Source: Acidilobus sp. 7A
GTDB taxonomy: Archaea > Thermoproteota > Thermoprotei_A > Sulfolobales > Acidilobaceae
Direction of reading: 5' to 3'
DNA: 64,000 bases
Assembly: GCF_003431325.1 (NCBI RefSeq)
Contig: NZ_CP010515.1
Coordinates: forward strand, 806,001 to 870,000
Of the stretch, positions 1 through 7,681 are shown one piece after another. The notes beneath the pieces were generated by a model. The model was not told the DNA's origin, made no database searches, and saw only the letters and a program-made list of their open reading frames with translations. Both the position numbers and the translations under genes were made by a program. The first letter of the stretch is position 1; each line of letters begins with the position of its first letter.

Positions 1-2
1 TC

Positions 3-800
3 TCCTTCACTGGGAGCACGGAGACGGGCCTCCAGGTCATGAGGGAGGCGGGCGTAAAGCAGTACGTCATGGAGCTCGGGGGAGGGGACCCAGCAATAGT
101 TCTGAGCGACGCCAACGTCAAGGAGACTGCCTCAAAGATAGTGACTGGCATAACGAGCTACTCGGGCCAGAGGTGCGACTCAATAAAGTACGTGCTCGCC
201 GAGCCAGAGGCCTACGACGAGCTGAAGGAGGAGATCGTTGAGGGGCTCTCAAAGGTTAAGGTTGGAGACCCGAGGGATGAGGGCACTCACATGGGGCCGC
301 TAATCGACGTTAAGACCGCTGACGAGGTTATAGAGGCCACGAAGGACGCCGTGTCAAAGGGCGGCAGGGTTCTCCACGGCGGGGAGAAGGTTGAGGAGCT
401 GGGCCCCAACTACATAAAGCCCACTCTCATAGAGGTTGACGCCTTGAGGCTGCCGGAGCTCTACATGTACAACAAGGAGGTCTTCGCCTCCATAGCAGCT
501 ATAGTTAAGGTGAGGGACCTGGACGAGGCCATAGCCCTTGCCAACGGCAGGAGGTACGGCCTTGACGCCGCCCTATTCGGCAGCGACCTCTCAAAGATAA
601 GGAGGGCGGCCAGGCAGCTTGAGGTGGGGGCCGTCTACATTAACGACTACCCAAAGCACGGCATAGGCTACTACCCCTTCGGCGGCATGAAGGACTCAGG
701 CATAGGGAGGGAGGGCATAGGGTACACCATAGACTTCGTCGCTGCCTACAAGTCTATAGTGTACAACTACAAGGGCAGGGGCGTGTGGGACTACTTGTAA
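3..800 (+). CDS. gapN: Non-phosphorylating glyceraldehyde-3-phosphate dehydrogenase (GAPN), 5' end cut by window edge
   Basis: The reading frame is open to the left edge, so the start lies outside the window. It encodes the C-terminal half of an aldehyde dehydrogenase. The NAD(P)-site segment FTGST is at the edge, followed by the active-site glutamate in MELGGGDP and the catalytic cysteine in GQRCDS. The C-terminal motif [15 protein letters not shown] matches archaeal GAPN. This enzyme oxidises glyceraldehyde 3-phosphate directly to 3-phosphoglycerate in the cytoplasm, the usual catabolic route in archaea with branched Entner-Doudoroff glycolysis. GAPN rather than another aldehyde dehydrogenase is inferred from the DSIK segment after the cysteine and the [11 protein letters not shown] segment. 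A truncated, about 96% identical copy lies inverted at 13948-14378. Confidence 0.88.
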   Translation, partial: SFTGSTETGLQVMREAGVKQYVMELGGGDPAIVLSDANVKETASKIVTGITSYSGQRCDSIKYVLAEPEAYDELKEEIVEGLSKVKVGDPRDEGTHMGPLIDVKTADEVIEATKDAVSKGGRVLHGGEKVEELGPNYIKPTLIEVDALRLPELYMYNKEVFASIAAIVKVRDLDEAIALANGRRYGLDAALFGSDLSKIRRAARQLEVGAVYINDYPKHGIGYYPFGGMKDSGIGREGIGYTIDFVAAYKSIVYNYKGRGVWDYL

Positions 801-805
801 TGAGG

Positions 806-818
806 TGAAAAAAGAAAG
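806..818 (-). terminator. T-run terminator of the 882-2384 gene
   Basis: On the minus strand this is a run of six T followed by more pyrimidines, about 65 bases after the stop codon of the solute-binding protein gene. This is the usual form of archaeal intrinsic termination. Confidence 0.45.
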
Positions 819-840
819 GGAAGAGCGCTTGAGCTGGCCT

Positions 841-875
841 CCTCCCCGCCCTGAGGGGCGAGGCTTTCGGCTGTA
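841..875. repeat. Palindromic repeat, IS200/IS605-end-like (copy 1)
   Basis: Stem CGCCC/GGGCG with loop TGAG at 847-860. Read on the minus strand it reads CCTCGCCCCTCAGGGCGGGG followed by AGGAGGCCAGCTC. That flank is shared with copies near 45542 and 46973. It sits in the convergent gap after gapN. No transposase is nearby. Confidence 0.5.
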
Positions 876-881
876 AGCCCT

Positions 882-2384
882 TTAGGACGAGCTCGTGGTA
901 GCGCTGTAGCCGCTGTAGTAGGCCTCAATGGCCTTAGCCAGGGCGGCGGCGGCCTCCTGGAGGGCCTGCTGGGGGCTCGACATGGACCCAGTTATGTAGT
1001 TGAACAGGTACTCGCCCACCTGGCTGTTGACCGATTTAGTTATCGCCGGGAAGTAGGGGGCCACGTAGGCGGTGGTGTTAGCGGCCGCTAATGCTGACTG
1101 GGCCCACTGCCTCAGGTAGAGCGGTATTGAGCTGTTCGACAGTATCAGCTGATAGGCATGCCTGGAGGACGGGAACACGTAGGTCTGCACGAATGCCTCC
1201 TCCTGGAACTGAGGCGACTCGACAAGCTGGAGGAACTCCAGGGCGAGCTTCTTATGGGCCGAGTACTTGCTTACCCCTATGTACGTCAGCCCTATCCTTA
1301 TGGTGTTCCCGGGCAGCGGGGCTACGCCTATTACGCTGGCGTTGGGGGTCCCAGCGATGCTCGGCAGCTGGCCCAGGTAGCCAGCTATGGCTACGGCCTG
1401 GCCGCTCATGAGGAGCTCAAGCGAGTTGTAAAATGTCACCTGGAGCTGTGTCGGGTTAGGCTCATAGCTGACCAGCTCCTTGAGAGTTTCAAGGGCCTGC
1501 ACGCCGACGCTGTTGTTGAAGGAGGGCGGAGGGAACCTCCAGCCGCTCGGCACGCATCCCATGAAGAGCGTGCCGAAGCCAGTAACGCCGAAGGGGCTGC
1601 CGCAGTTCAGGGTCGAGTTGTGCACGTAGTAGTAGCCGAAGACGGCCAGGAAGGTGTCCCCCGGCAGATCGTTCTGGTCAGTGTAGAGGAGCACCCCGTA
1701 CTTAGTTATATTGTGTGATGTGAAGAACTGGTCAACGTCAAGCACCGTGGTCCAGTTGCCCCAGGTCTCTGGGTTGAGCTGTACGTGGTACTCGCTGTAG
1801 AACTCCTGCTGAAGGGTCGCGTTGTTGAACAGGTTCTTGTTGTAGAGTATAACTATGCCGTCGGTCTGTATGGGCACGCCCACCCACGTCACGTTGCCCG
1901 TGAGCGGGTTCCGGTAAAGCCCAGCGGCATTGAGGTCTGGCGGCAGTATGTCAGTCTCATTTATGACCGAGGAGTTGAGGGGCAGCAGGTAGGGGGCCAG
2001 CTGACCGACGGTCGTAGTAGTGTACGTCACTATGTCGTACTGGCCCTGGCCAGACTGAAGCACCGTGAGCTCGTTGCTTATGTACTGGTCGTAGGGGAAC
2101 ACAACGACTTTAACCTTGACGCCCGGGTGCTCCTCCTCGAAGACGGTGGCCGCAGCGTTAAGCAGTGGCTGGGCCGGCGCCCCGGCGTATGTTGCTACTG
2201 TCAGAGTTGTAGAGGGGGTCGTAGAGGGGGTCGCTGTGACGCTGGTAGTACTTGTGGATGTCGTAGTGGATGCCGTAGTTGTGGTGTGCCTCCTGCCGAC
2301 CACGTATAGGGCCCCACCAGCGACGGCAACTATAACTACGATAATGACTATTAGGGCTGTGACCTTAGCTGAAATTGCCTTCAC
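882..2384 (-). CDS. ABC sugar-binding protein (family 1 extracellular solute-binding protein)
   Basis: 500 residues. It has an N-terminal hydrophobic segment (about 8-30), a Thr/Ser-rich linker (about 34-60) and a periplasmic-binding-protein fold (about 62-490) with the family 1 segment FEEEHPGVKVKV and many N-glycosylation sequons. It should sit outside the membrane on its N-terminal anchor and hand an oligosaccharide to an ABC permease, but no permease or ATPase gene is adjacent. The start is GTG, preceded by GGTG and with a TATA box 34 bases upstream. It is divergent from and paralogous to the 2554 gene; both share the segment SNELTVLQSGQGQYDIVTY. The substrate cannot be read from the sequence; sugar is inferred from the family. 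Confidence 0.85.
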   Translation of the reverse strand: MKAISAKVTALIVIIVVIVAVAGGALYVVGRRHTTTTASTTTSTSTTSVTATPSTTPSTTLTVATYAGAPAQPLLNAAATVFEEEHPGVKVKVVVFPYDQYISNELTVLQSGQGQYDIVTYTTTTVGQLAPYLLPLNSSVINETDILPPDLNAAGLYRNPLTGNVTWVGVPIQTDGIVILYNKNLFNNATLQQEFYSEYHVQLNPETWGNWTTVLDVDQFFTSHNITKYGVLLYTDQNDLPGDTFLAVFGYYYVHNSTLNCGSPFGVTGFGTLFMGCVPSGWRFPPPSFNNSVGVQALETLKELVSYEPNPTQLQVTFYNSLELLMSGQAVAIAGYLGQLPSIAGTPNASVIGVAPLPGNTIRIGLTYIGVSKYSAHKKLALEFLQLVESPQFQEEAFVQTYVFPSSRHAYQLILSNSSIPLYLRQWAQSALAAANTTAYVAPYFPAITKSVNSQVGEYLFNYITGSMSSPQQALQEAAAALAKAIEAYYSGYSATTSSS

Positions 2385-2411
2385 GATTTCACCACTCTAG
2401 TAAGGCCTTGC

Positions 2412-2526
2412 TAGCTATTTATGCGTTATCTACCTTACCTACGTAAACACCTGTTTCCTATATATTTTAAATAGGGCTACAGTTGTCTAAGGAAACTCTA
2501 GTGAACGAGGAGGTAGGCTTTTATTT
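2412..2526. promoter_or_regulatory. Divergent promoters between the two sugar-binding protein genes
   Basis: On the minus strand CATAAATAG (2414-2422) lies 34 bases before the GTG at 2384. On the plus strand CTTTTATTT (2518-2526) lies about 30 bases before the ATG at 2554. A further A/T-rich tract is at 2457-2475. The spacing fits archaeal TBP-dependent promoters with short leaders. Confidence 0.5.
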
Positions 2527-2553
2527 CAGGAGCGCGCAGCGTCAGGCGGTGTT

Positions 2554-4134
2554 ATGCGCGTGAACTCCCTGAGCAGGGGGGCCCTCGCGGCCATAGTGAT
2601 AATCATAGTAGTTGTGGCCGTTGCAGGCGGCCTGGCCTACTCCATGAGGAGACATGTGACGACCTCAAGCCCTACAACGTCGTCTATAACCACCGCAACA
2701 ACGACAACTCAGATGACAACCACGACCTCAACCTCTATGACCGTCAGCTCGCCAGAGACGTTGACGGTGGTCACCTACACTGGGAAGACGGGCCAGGGCT
2801 TCATGGAGTTCGCAGCTCACCTCTTCGAGGAGGAGCACCCTAACGTAAAGGTCAACGTGATAGCGTTCCCGTTCACGCAGTACATAAGCAACGAGCTCAC
2901 GGTGCTTCAGTCTGGCCAGGGCCAGTACGACATAGTGACGTACACGCCTGCCAACACCATGGAGTTCGTGCCCTACCTCGTGCCCCTCAACAGCACCTAC
3001 GTTAACATCTCAGACCTCTTCTACCCCGTCCAGGCCCTCGGTGGCACTGTAGGCAACGTGACCTACGGCGTGGCGAGGGGGACAAGCGTCATGCTGCTGG
3101 CCTACTACGCTAACTACTTCGACAACGCGACCCTTCAGCAGGAGTTCCAGCAGGAGTACGGCTTCAGCCTCAACCCGTGGACCTGGAACAACTGGAGTCA
3201 GCTGGCAGACGCGAGCCAGTTCTTCACCTCTCACCACATAACTAAGTACGGCATACTGCTCTGGGACCAGACCGGCGACCTCGACCTCTACGAGGCCTAC
3301 GCCCTCGTCTTCGAGTGGTACTACATGCACAGCCCCTCCCTCAACTGCGGCAACGTCATGGGGTTGATGCCGCTCTACGGCGACCTCTTCATGGGCTGCA
3401 TACCGAGCGGCTGGAACCACGGCTTCCCGCCGCCGGCCTTCAACAGCACCGCCGGGGTTGAGGCCCTCGAGGTGCAGAGGGAGATAGTAAGCTACATGCC
3501 GCCGCCCACGGCCCTTCTCGTGTCATATGACAACGTGGTGCCACTGCTTGAGCAGCCAAACTACGCCCCAGGCGCCTTCATTTTTGCCGCGCAGCTCTCC
3601 TACTTCACTAACATGAATAACCTGACTGATATCAGGCTGGCCCCGGCGCCCGGAGGCTATGCCCTTGGAGGCGCCACGTTCTTCGGCGTCAGCAAGTACT
3701 CCGCCCACAAGCAGCTCGCCCTCGAGTTCATTAGCTTCATAGCAAGCCCGCAGGTGCAGGCCGCCTCCTTCTACAACATGACCAACTTCCCAATATCCAA
3801 GCAGGCCTATCAGCTGCTCCTCGAGAACTCCTCGATTCCCTCCTATGAGAGGGAGTGGATAAACGCCACCTTCTACGCCGCTGAGCACGCCTACGCCGCC
3901 ATACCGGCCGTGTCAATAAGCACCACGGCTCTCGAGCCAGCCCTGGAGAAGGAGGTGCTGGGCTACCTGGAGGGGCAGATAACCAACGCCTCCCAGGCCC
4001 TCCAGCAGGCCGCCCAGGCGTGGGTGCAGGACCTGGAGTCCTACTCCACAAGCACTTCTACAACGGCCTCCGCAGCCGCCGCCCCCATCACTCAGCCGCT
4101 GGCCCCGCAGGCCCCATGGGCGAGGCAGGAGTAG
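2554..4134 (+). CDS. ABC sugar-binding protein, paralogue of the 882-2384 protein
   Basis: 526 residues. The N-terminus SRGALAAIVIIIVVV fits a class III (prepilin-type) signal, with possible cleavage between RG and ALAA. In Sulfolobus such signals on sugar-binding proteins are processed by PibD and the proteins form the so-called bindosome. A Ser/Thr-rich stalk (about 34-68) precedes the family 1 solute-binding domain (about 70-500); the C-terminus is Ser/Ala-rich. No transporter subunits are adjacent. The start is ATG at 2554, with an in-frame GTG two codons on. A perfect 75-base piece of this gene (2960-3034) recurs inverted at 10169-10243. The substrate is unknown. Confidence 0.85.
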   Translation: MRVNSLSRGALAAIVIIIVVVAVAGGLAYSMRRHVTTSSPTTSSITTATTTTQMTTTTSTSMTVSSPETLTVVTYTGKTGQGFMEFAAHLFEEEHPNVKVNVIAFPFTQYISNELTVLQSGQGQYDIVTYTPANTMEFVPYLVPLNSTYVNISDLFYPVQALGGTVGNVTYGVARGTSVMLLAYYANYFDNATLQQEFQQEYGFSLNPWTWNNWSQLADASQFFTSHHITKYGILLWDQTGDLDLYEAYALVFEWYYMHSPSLNCGNVMGLMPLYGDLFMGCIPSGWNHGFPPPAFNSTAGVEALEVQREIVSYMPPPTALLVSYDNVVPLLEQPNYAPGAFIFAAQLSYFTNMNNLTDIRLAPAPGGYALGGATFFGVSKYSAHKQLALEFISFIASPQVQAASFYNMTNFPISKQAYQLLLENSSIPSYEREWINATFYAAEHAYAAIPAVSISTTALEPALEKEVLGYLEGQITNASQALQQAAQAWVQDLESYSTSTSTTASAAAAPITQPLAPQAPWARQE

Positions 4135-4150
4135 CGCGCCCCTTAGCCTA

Positions 4151-4166
4151 ACGTGACTTTTTTTAG
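4151..4166 (+). terminator. T7 terminator after the 2554-4134 gene
   Basis: A run of seven T (4158-4164) starts about 23 bases after the stop codon. Confidence 0.45.
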
Positions 4167-4255
4167 GTAACCCTTCAGCAGTCAGTACAACAGCTTATAG
4201 CCTCAGCCGCTCACAATATTACAATAAGCAACTCGCAAAGGAGAGGTGATAAGCA

Positions 4256-4363
4256 GTGAGTCTAAGGAAGTCCAAGAGGAGGGCAGACGCAGGGGTGCAG
4301 GTGCCCACGCCCCCCTGCGAGGCCATGTTAATGGCGCAGGCCTTCCTGCCACCTCAGTGGTAG
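4256..4363 (+). CDS. Possible 35-residue small protein
   Basis: A 35-codon frame opens with GTG at 4256. It is preceded by an unusually strong Shine-Dalgarno site (GGAGAGGTGAT, 4240-4250), which matches the archaeal 16S 3' end over eight bases at a spacing of five. A TATA-like CTTATAG lies at about 4194-4200. The stop TAG (4361-4363) is followed directly by TTTTT, a likely terminator. The peptide starts MSLRKSKRRADAG (basic) and ends AFLPPQW, with one Cys. I do not recognise it. The complete set of expression signals argues for a real gene or a regulatory peptide; a decayed longer gene cannot be excluded. Confidence 0.4.
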   Translation: MSLRKSKRRADAGVQVPTPPCEAMLMAQAFLPPQW

Positions 4364-4424
4364 TTTTTCGTGACCGCCTCCTGTCCTTCCACCTGCCCAG
4401 GCAGCTCTCACCATATGGGCGAAA

Positions 4425-4449
4425 GCTTTTACTACCGGCAGTAGTAAAA
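4425..4449 (+). promoter_or_regulatory. TATA box overlapped by a 9-bp inverted repeat before the MFS gene
   Basis: Perfect arms TTTTACTAC (4427-4435) and GTAGTAAAA (4441-4449) are separated by five bases. The left arm overlaps the likely TATA element GCTTTTAC, about 38 bases before the TTG start at 4466. A dyad placed over the TATA box is the usual position of an archaeal repressor operator. Confidence 0.5.
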
Positions 4450-4465
4450 ACGCCCGGGGGCCAGC

Positions 4466-5803
4466 TTGGAGAGGGTCGAGGAGCTCGGCTCAAGGATAGA
4501 CGCCTCCAGGTGGACCAGGGCACACACCCTCATATTCACATCGACAAGCCTGGGCATGTTGATATGGGGGCTCGAGGCCGCCATAGGGCCCGCCGGGTAC
4601 CTTGTATTTCACAGGAGCCTGCTCTTCCTCATAGCCTACTACGCCCTTGACTTCATAGGGGACATAGCTATTGGAAGGCTCTCTGACACCAGGCTCGCGA
4701 GGAAGGGGGCCTTCTACCTAACCATGTCCCTCATAGGGGCCGGCATAATCATCCTAGGCGTTGACATAGCTCTCACGGGGGGCAGCGGCCTCACCGCCGT
4801 GCTCGTGGGGCTCGTTGGGGCGGCCCTCATGAAGGTCGGCATAGAGGGCGAGGTGCCCGTCTCGCTCTCGTTCCTAGCTGAGAGCGCGCCGGCCTCTGCC
4901 AGGAACAGGGTTCTCGTGCTCTCGCCCAACTTCAACAACATAGGCTCGGCGCTCGGCGCCGCTGTGCTCTACCTTACTTACACCGCCAGCAACTCCTACG
5001 TCTACGCGGCCCTCGCCCTCATAGTTGTCACAGCAGTCGCCCTGGCACTAACCCTGGCGGTGAGGCTCGCAATGCCAGAGTCCGCCAGGTGGCTCCTCGA
5101 GAAGGGCATGAGGGACAGGGCCCTCAGGGAGGCCTCAAGGCTGGCGTCCCAGCCGGCCTCGAGCGTCTCAAGCGTCACCCCGACCGTGGGCCTCGGCGGC
5201 AGGTACGCCTTCCTAGTTGCGCTGGGCGTCTCCCAGTACCTCACCTTCGGGCTCATGGCGTACACCATAGCCTACTTCTACTACCACGGGGCCACGACAT
5301 ACTTCATAATGCTGGTGGCCTCCCTCGGGGCTGCCATAGCTGGCATACCCGCCGCCCTCCTGCCTGACATAATGGACACCAGGAACTTCACGCTGCTCGC
5401 CTACGGCGGCGGCCTGGCCTCGATGATACTCATAGCTGCCGCCTTCCTCGCAATGGGAAGTCACGGCTTCCTGGCCCTCTTCTACCCGCTGCTCTTCCTT
5501 AACATGGTGTTCAGCGAGCTGGCGTGGGCAGTCAGGACAGTCTACGAGCCGGTGCTGTTCCCAACCAGCATAAGGGCCACCATGATTGGCCTCGTGAGGG
5601 CAGTTCCCATAGTGGCCTACGACGTCTCCCTCTACGTGACCTCAGCCTGGGACGAGTGGCAGTTCATGGTGTTCAACCTGGGCTTCTGGGGCCTCGGCGC
5701 CGCCGCGGCGGTGGCGTGGAGACTCATCGGCTACGACACGAGGAGGGCGCTGCTGGAGAGCGCCTCCTCCCCAAGGCCAGGGACCAGGCCAGGCGCACTA
5801 TAA
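4466..5803 (+). CDS. MFS transporter (sugar-porter-like)
   Basis: 445 residues with about twelve hydrophobic segments. The A-motif-like loop after segment 2 reads DIAIGRLSDTRLARKG, and a central loop contains PESARWLLEKG, the motif typical of sugar porter and organic-cation MFS carriers. It should be a cytoplasmic-membrane secondary transporter; the substrate is unknown. The TTG start is chosen because a TATA box and inverted repeat lie 20-40 bases upstream. It converges with the APC permease, sharing a palindromic terminator at 5811-5828. Its neighbours (sugar-binding proteins, gapN) are compatible with carbohydrate uptake, but that is inference. Confidence 0.82.
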   Translation: MERVEELGSRIDASRWTRAHTLIFTSTSLGMLIWGLEAAIGPAGYLVFHRSLLFLIAYYALDFIGDIAIGRLSDTRLARKGAFYLTMSLIGAGIIILGVDIALTGGSGLTAVLVGLVGAALMKVGIEGEVPVSLSFLAESAPASARNRVLVLSPNFNNIGSALGAAVLYLTYTASNSYVYAALALIVVTAVALALTLAVRLAMPESARWLLEKGMRDRALREASRLASQPASSVSSVTPTVGLGGRYAFLVALGVSQYLTFGLMAYTIAYFYYHGATTYFIMLVASLGAAIAGIPAALLPDIMDTRNFTLLAYGGGLASMILIAAAFLAMGSHGFLALFYPLLFLNMVFSELAWAVRTVYEPVLFPTSIRATMIGLVRAVPIVAYDVSLYVTSAWDEWQFMVFNLGFWGLGAAAAVAWRLIGYDTRRALLESASSPRPGTRPGAL

Positions 5804-5810
5804 TTTATAA

Positions 5811-5828
5811 CTAATTTTAAAAAATTAG
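5811..5828. terminator. Bidirectional palindromic terminator
   Basis: CTAATTTT (5811-5818) and AAAATTAG (5821-5828) form a perfect 8-bp stem with a two-base loop. It gives a T-run on each strand between the convergent MFS and APC genes and overlaps the TAA stop of the permease. Confidence 0.55.
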
Positions 5829-7291
5829 CCTGAGGTCTTTCTGCCCGCCTCGGCAGCCATGTAGGTGACGACGCTCTCGCCCAGCTGGCCCGCCCTGGCC
5901 TTGTACGCGGTGTATGCTGCCACCCCGGCCATTACGGAGAGCGACGCCGCGACAAAGGCGAAGTAGGGTTCTGCTAGGTCGCTTATGACGCCCTCGTAGA
6001 ACGTGTAGACGAACAGGGCGGTGCCCAGCACTGGGAACAGTAGGCCTGAGATGACCTTGCGGGCGGCTGAGAACCTCAGCTCCGGATGCCTCCTGAGGTA
6101 GGGGAAGAGGCCGAACTCCGGCACGAAGTGGTGGAAGTACCACGTTATGCTCGATGCCGTCCCCATGACGTACCACGCCACGGCCACGGTGCTCGTGTTG
6201 TAGCCGTACACCTTGACAAGCGATAGGCCCACCGCCAGCGTCGTGGCCAGGGCCACTATGAAGTTCAGCAGCGCCGCGTTGGCTGGGACGTCGTGTCTGC
6301 TCAGCCTCTTGAGCCACCCGCTCCTTATGAAGTTGTCCCTAGCCATGGCCCAGAGCAGCCTCGCCTGGGAGCCGCCGCCGGCCCCGAAGGCGATGAGGGA
6401 GACGAGAAGTATGACAAAGTTAAGCGCCGCTAGGGCCGCCAGCGGGAAGTACCTTGACCACGCCGCTATCTGGGGCAGCGGGGCTGAGATAACGTTGCTC
6501 AGCTCGCCCCTGGGCACCGCGACGAGCTCAGAGTAGGCCGCGATGGCGATAGCTACGGCTGATATCGTGAGGCCTATGTATATGGCCCTCCAGGCGTCCC
6601 TTGTGGGGTTTGCCCCCTCCTCTGTGTAGAAGAGCGCCGTGCCGTAGCCGGCGAACGTGAAGAAGCCAACTATAGCGGTCGCAAGCATGAGCCCCCTGAG
6701 CCCGCCGCTGCTGTTTGCCGGGTTGAGGAAGTAAGCCGAGTTGTAGGGGCTCCTAGCTATTACGGCCACCGTGAACGCGACCACAACGATAAGGGCAGCA
6801 ATGACGGCGGCCGTGAGCACGTTGCCAAGCCTCCTGGCGGGCTGCACGGCCATAGCGTAAGTCACGGCCAGCGTCGCGATGCCGGCGAGGAGCCAGACCC
6901 ACATGGGCGGCATCGTGTGGTACACGTAGTACAGCGTGTCGACCAGGAGCCACCCTATGAAGAACGCGTTGGCGGCCTGCCACCAGTTGTAGAAGAAGTA
7001 GTTGCCCAGGGCAGTGAACTTGCCAGCCCCGCGGCCGAAGCCGAGCTCGGCGAGGCCGTAGTAGCCGCCCGTGAATGGCACTATCCTAGTGTACTCAAGT
7101 ATGGGGAGTGATACCAGCACGAAGAGCGCGTAGCCAATTATTACGGGCCATATGGCCGCCGGCCCTGCGTCGCTTATGAAGGCGGTCACCTCTATAGGGC
7201 CAATTATAGGTAGGACCCCCGCCACCACGGCTGCTACCATGGCGTAGAAGGGCATGGAGCCCCTTCGGAGCTGGGATGACATAGCGACCAC
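5825..7291 (-). CDS. APC-superfamily amino-acid permease
   Basis: 488 residues, about twelve membrane segments. The first segments (IIGPIEVTAFISDAGPAA and the loop FTGGYYGLAELGFGRG) match the glycine-rich substrate-binding helices of APC-type amino-acid/polyamine transporters. YTEEGANPTRDAWRAI resembles the conserved loop after segment 6. The role is uptake or exchange of amino acids across the cytoplasmic membrane; specificity is not visible. The start may be the first codon or the Met three codons later. A second, only distantly related APC permease lies at 10538-12334. Confidence 0.82.
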   Translation of the reverse strand: MVAMSSQLRRGSMPFYAMVAAVVAGVLPIIGPIEVTAFISDAGPAAIWPVIIGYALFVLVSLPILEYTRIVPFTGGYYGLAELGFGRGAGKFTALGNYFFYNWWQAANAFFIGWLLVDTLYYVYHTMPPMWVWLLAGIATLAVTYAMAVQPARRLGNVLTAAVIAALIVVVAFTVAVIARSPYNSAYFLNPANSSGGLRGLMLATAIVGFFTFAGYGTALFYTEEGANPTRDAWRAIYIGLTISAVAIAIAAYSELVAVPRGELSNVISAPLPQIAAWSRYFPLAALAALNFVILLVSLIAFGAGGGSQARLLWAMARDNFIRSGWLKRLSRHDVPANAALLNFIVALATTLAVGLSLVKVYGYNTSTVAVAWYVMGTASSITWYFHHFVPEFGLFPYLRRHPELRFSAARKVISGLLFPVLGTALFVYTFYEGVISDLAEPYFAFVAASLSVMAGVAAYTAYKARAGQLGESVVTYMAAEAGRKTSG

Positions 7292-7352
7292 GGGGTAACC
7301 GTATGCGTGGGATTCTTAAATTGCTGACCCTGGCGGCTCCATGCGCGGGAGG

Positions 7353-7428
7353 TGCGGCGGCCGGGATTTGAACCCGGGACCTCCGGCTTGGAGGGCCGGC
7401 GTCCTAGTCCAGGCTAGACTACCGCCGC
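7353..7428 (-). tRNA. tRNA-Gly (TCC)
   Basis: Minus-strand cloverleaf: acceptor GCGGCGG/CCGCCGC, anticodon stem CCGGC/GCCGG, loop CCTCCAA giving anticodon TCC, and a T-loop reading TTCAAAT. The discriminator is A. CCA is not encoded (the next bases are CCT). No intron. Confidence 0.93.
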
Positions 7429-7484
7429 ACCGTTGCCTTCCCTGCCGATTGGAGTTTTAAGTCTAAGGCCCTGTGCCTGACAGG

Positions 7485-7584
7485 CTTATTAGCTTCAGGC
7501 TACAGCCAAAGCCTGGCCGATGAGGACAAACGTTCCCACGGAGCCCAACCGCAGAGAAGTGACGAGGCTTCACGGCCTGAGGCC
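7485..7584 (+). ncRNA. Candidate C/D-box sRNA with its promoter
   Basis: TATA-like CTTATTA (7485-7491) lies 28 bases before a box C-like GATGAGG (7519-7525). An internal C'-like TGACGA (7560-7565) and box D CTGA (7577-7580) follow. GGCC precedes box C and follows box D, giving a short terminal stem. The C-to-D length of about 60 bases is typical of archaeal methylation guides. The D' box is poor (CAGA), so this is a candidate only. Confidence 0.35.
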
Positions 7585-7627
7585 GCGGCGGTCCTTCTAG
7601 GTTGCGCCTAGGTCATGCGCAGGGAGT

Positions 7628-7643
7628 GAAAAAAGATGAAAAG
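7628..7643 (-). terminator. T-run terminator of the PNGase A-like gene
   Basis: On the minus strand, T-rich tracts (six T, then four T) begin about 40 bases after the stop codon of the 7682-9490 gene. Confidence 0.4.
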
Positions 7644-7681
7644 ATGAGGGGAATATTTTATGGGAAAAGGTGAGGCCCCAG

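Noticed and set aside
1158-1718. Long plus-strand frames inside the sugar-binding protein gene (also at 1785-2309, 10805-11584, 19177-19644, 35222-36076, 59636-60199)
   Set aside because: They are antisense or shifted frames in GC-rich coding DNA, with no family features, while the opposite frame encodes a recognisable protein.
4246-4650. 134-codon frame overlapping the small gene and the MFS start
   Set aside because: It begins inside the strong ribosome-binding site, crosses the MFS operator, and continues as a shifted frame of the MFS gene.
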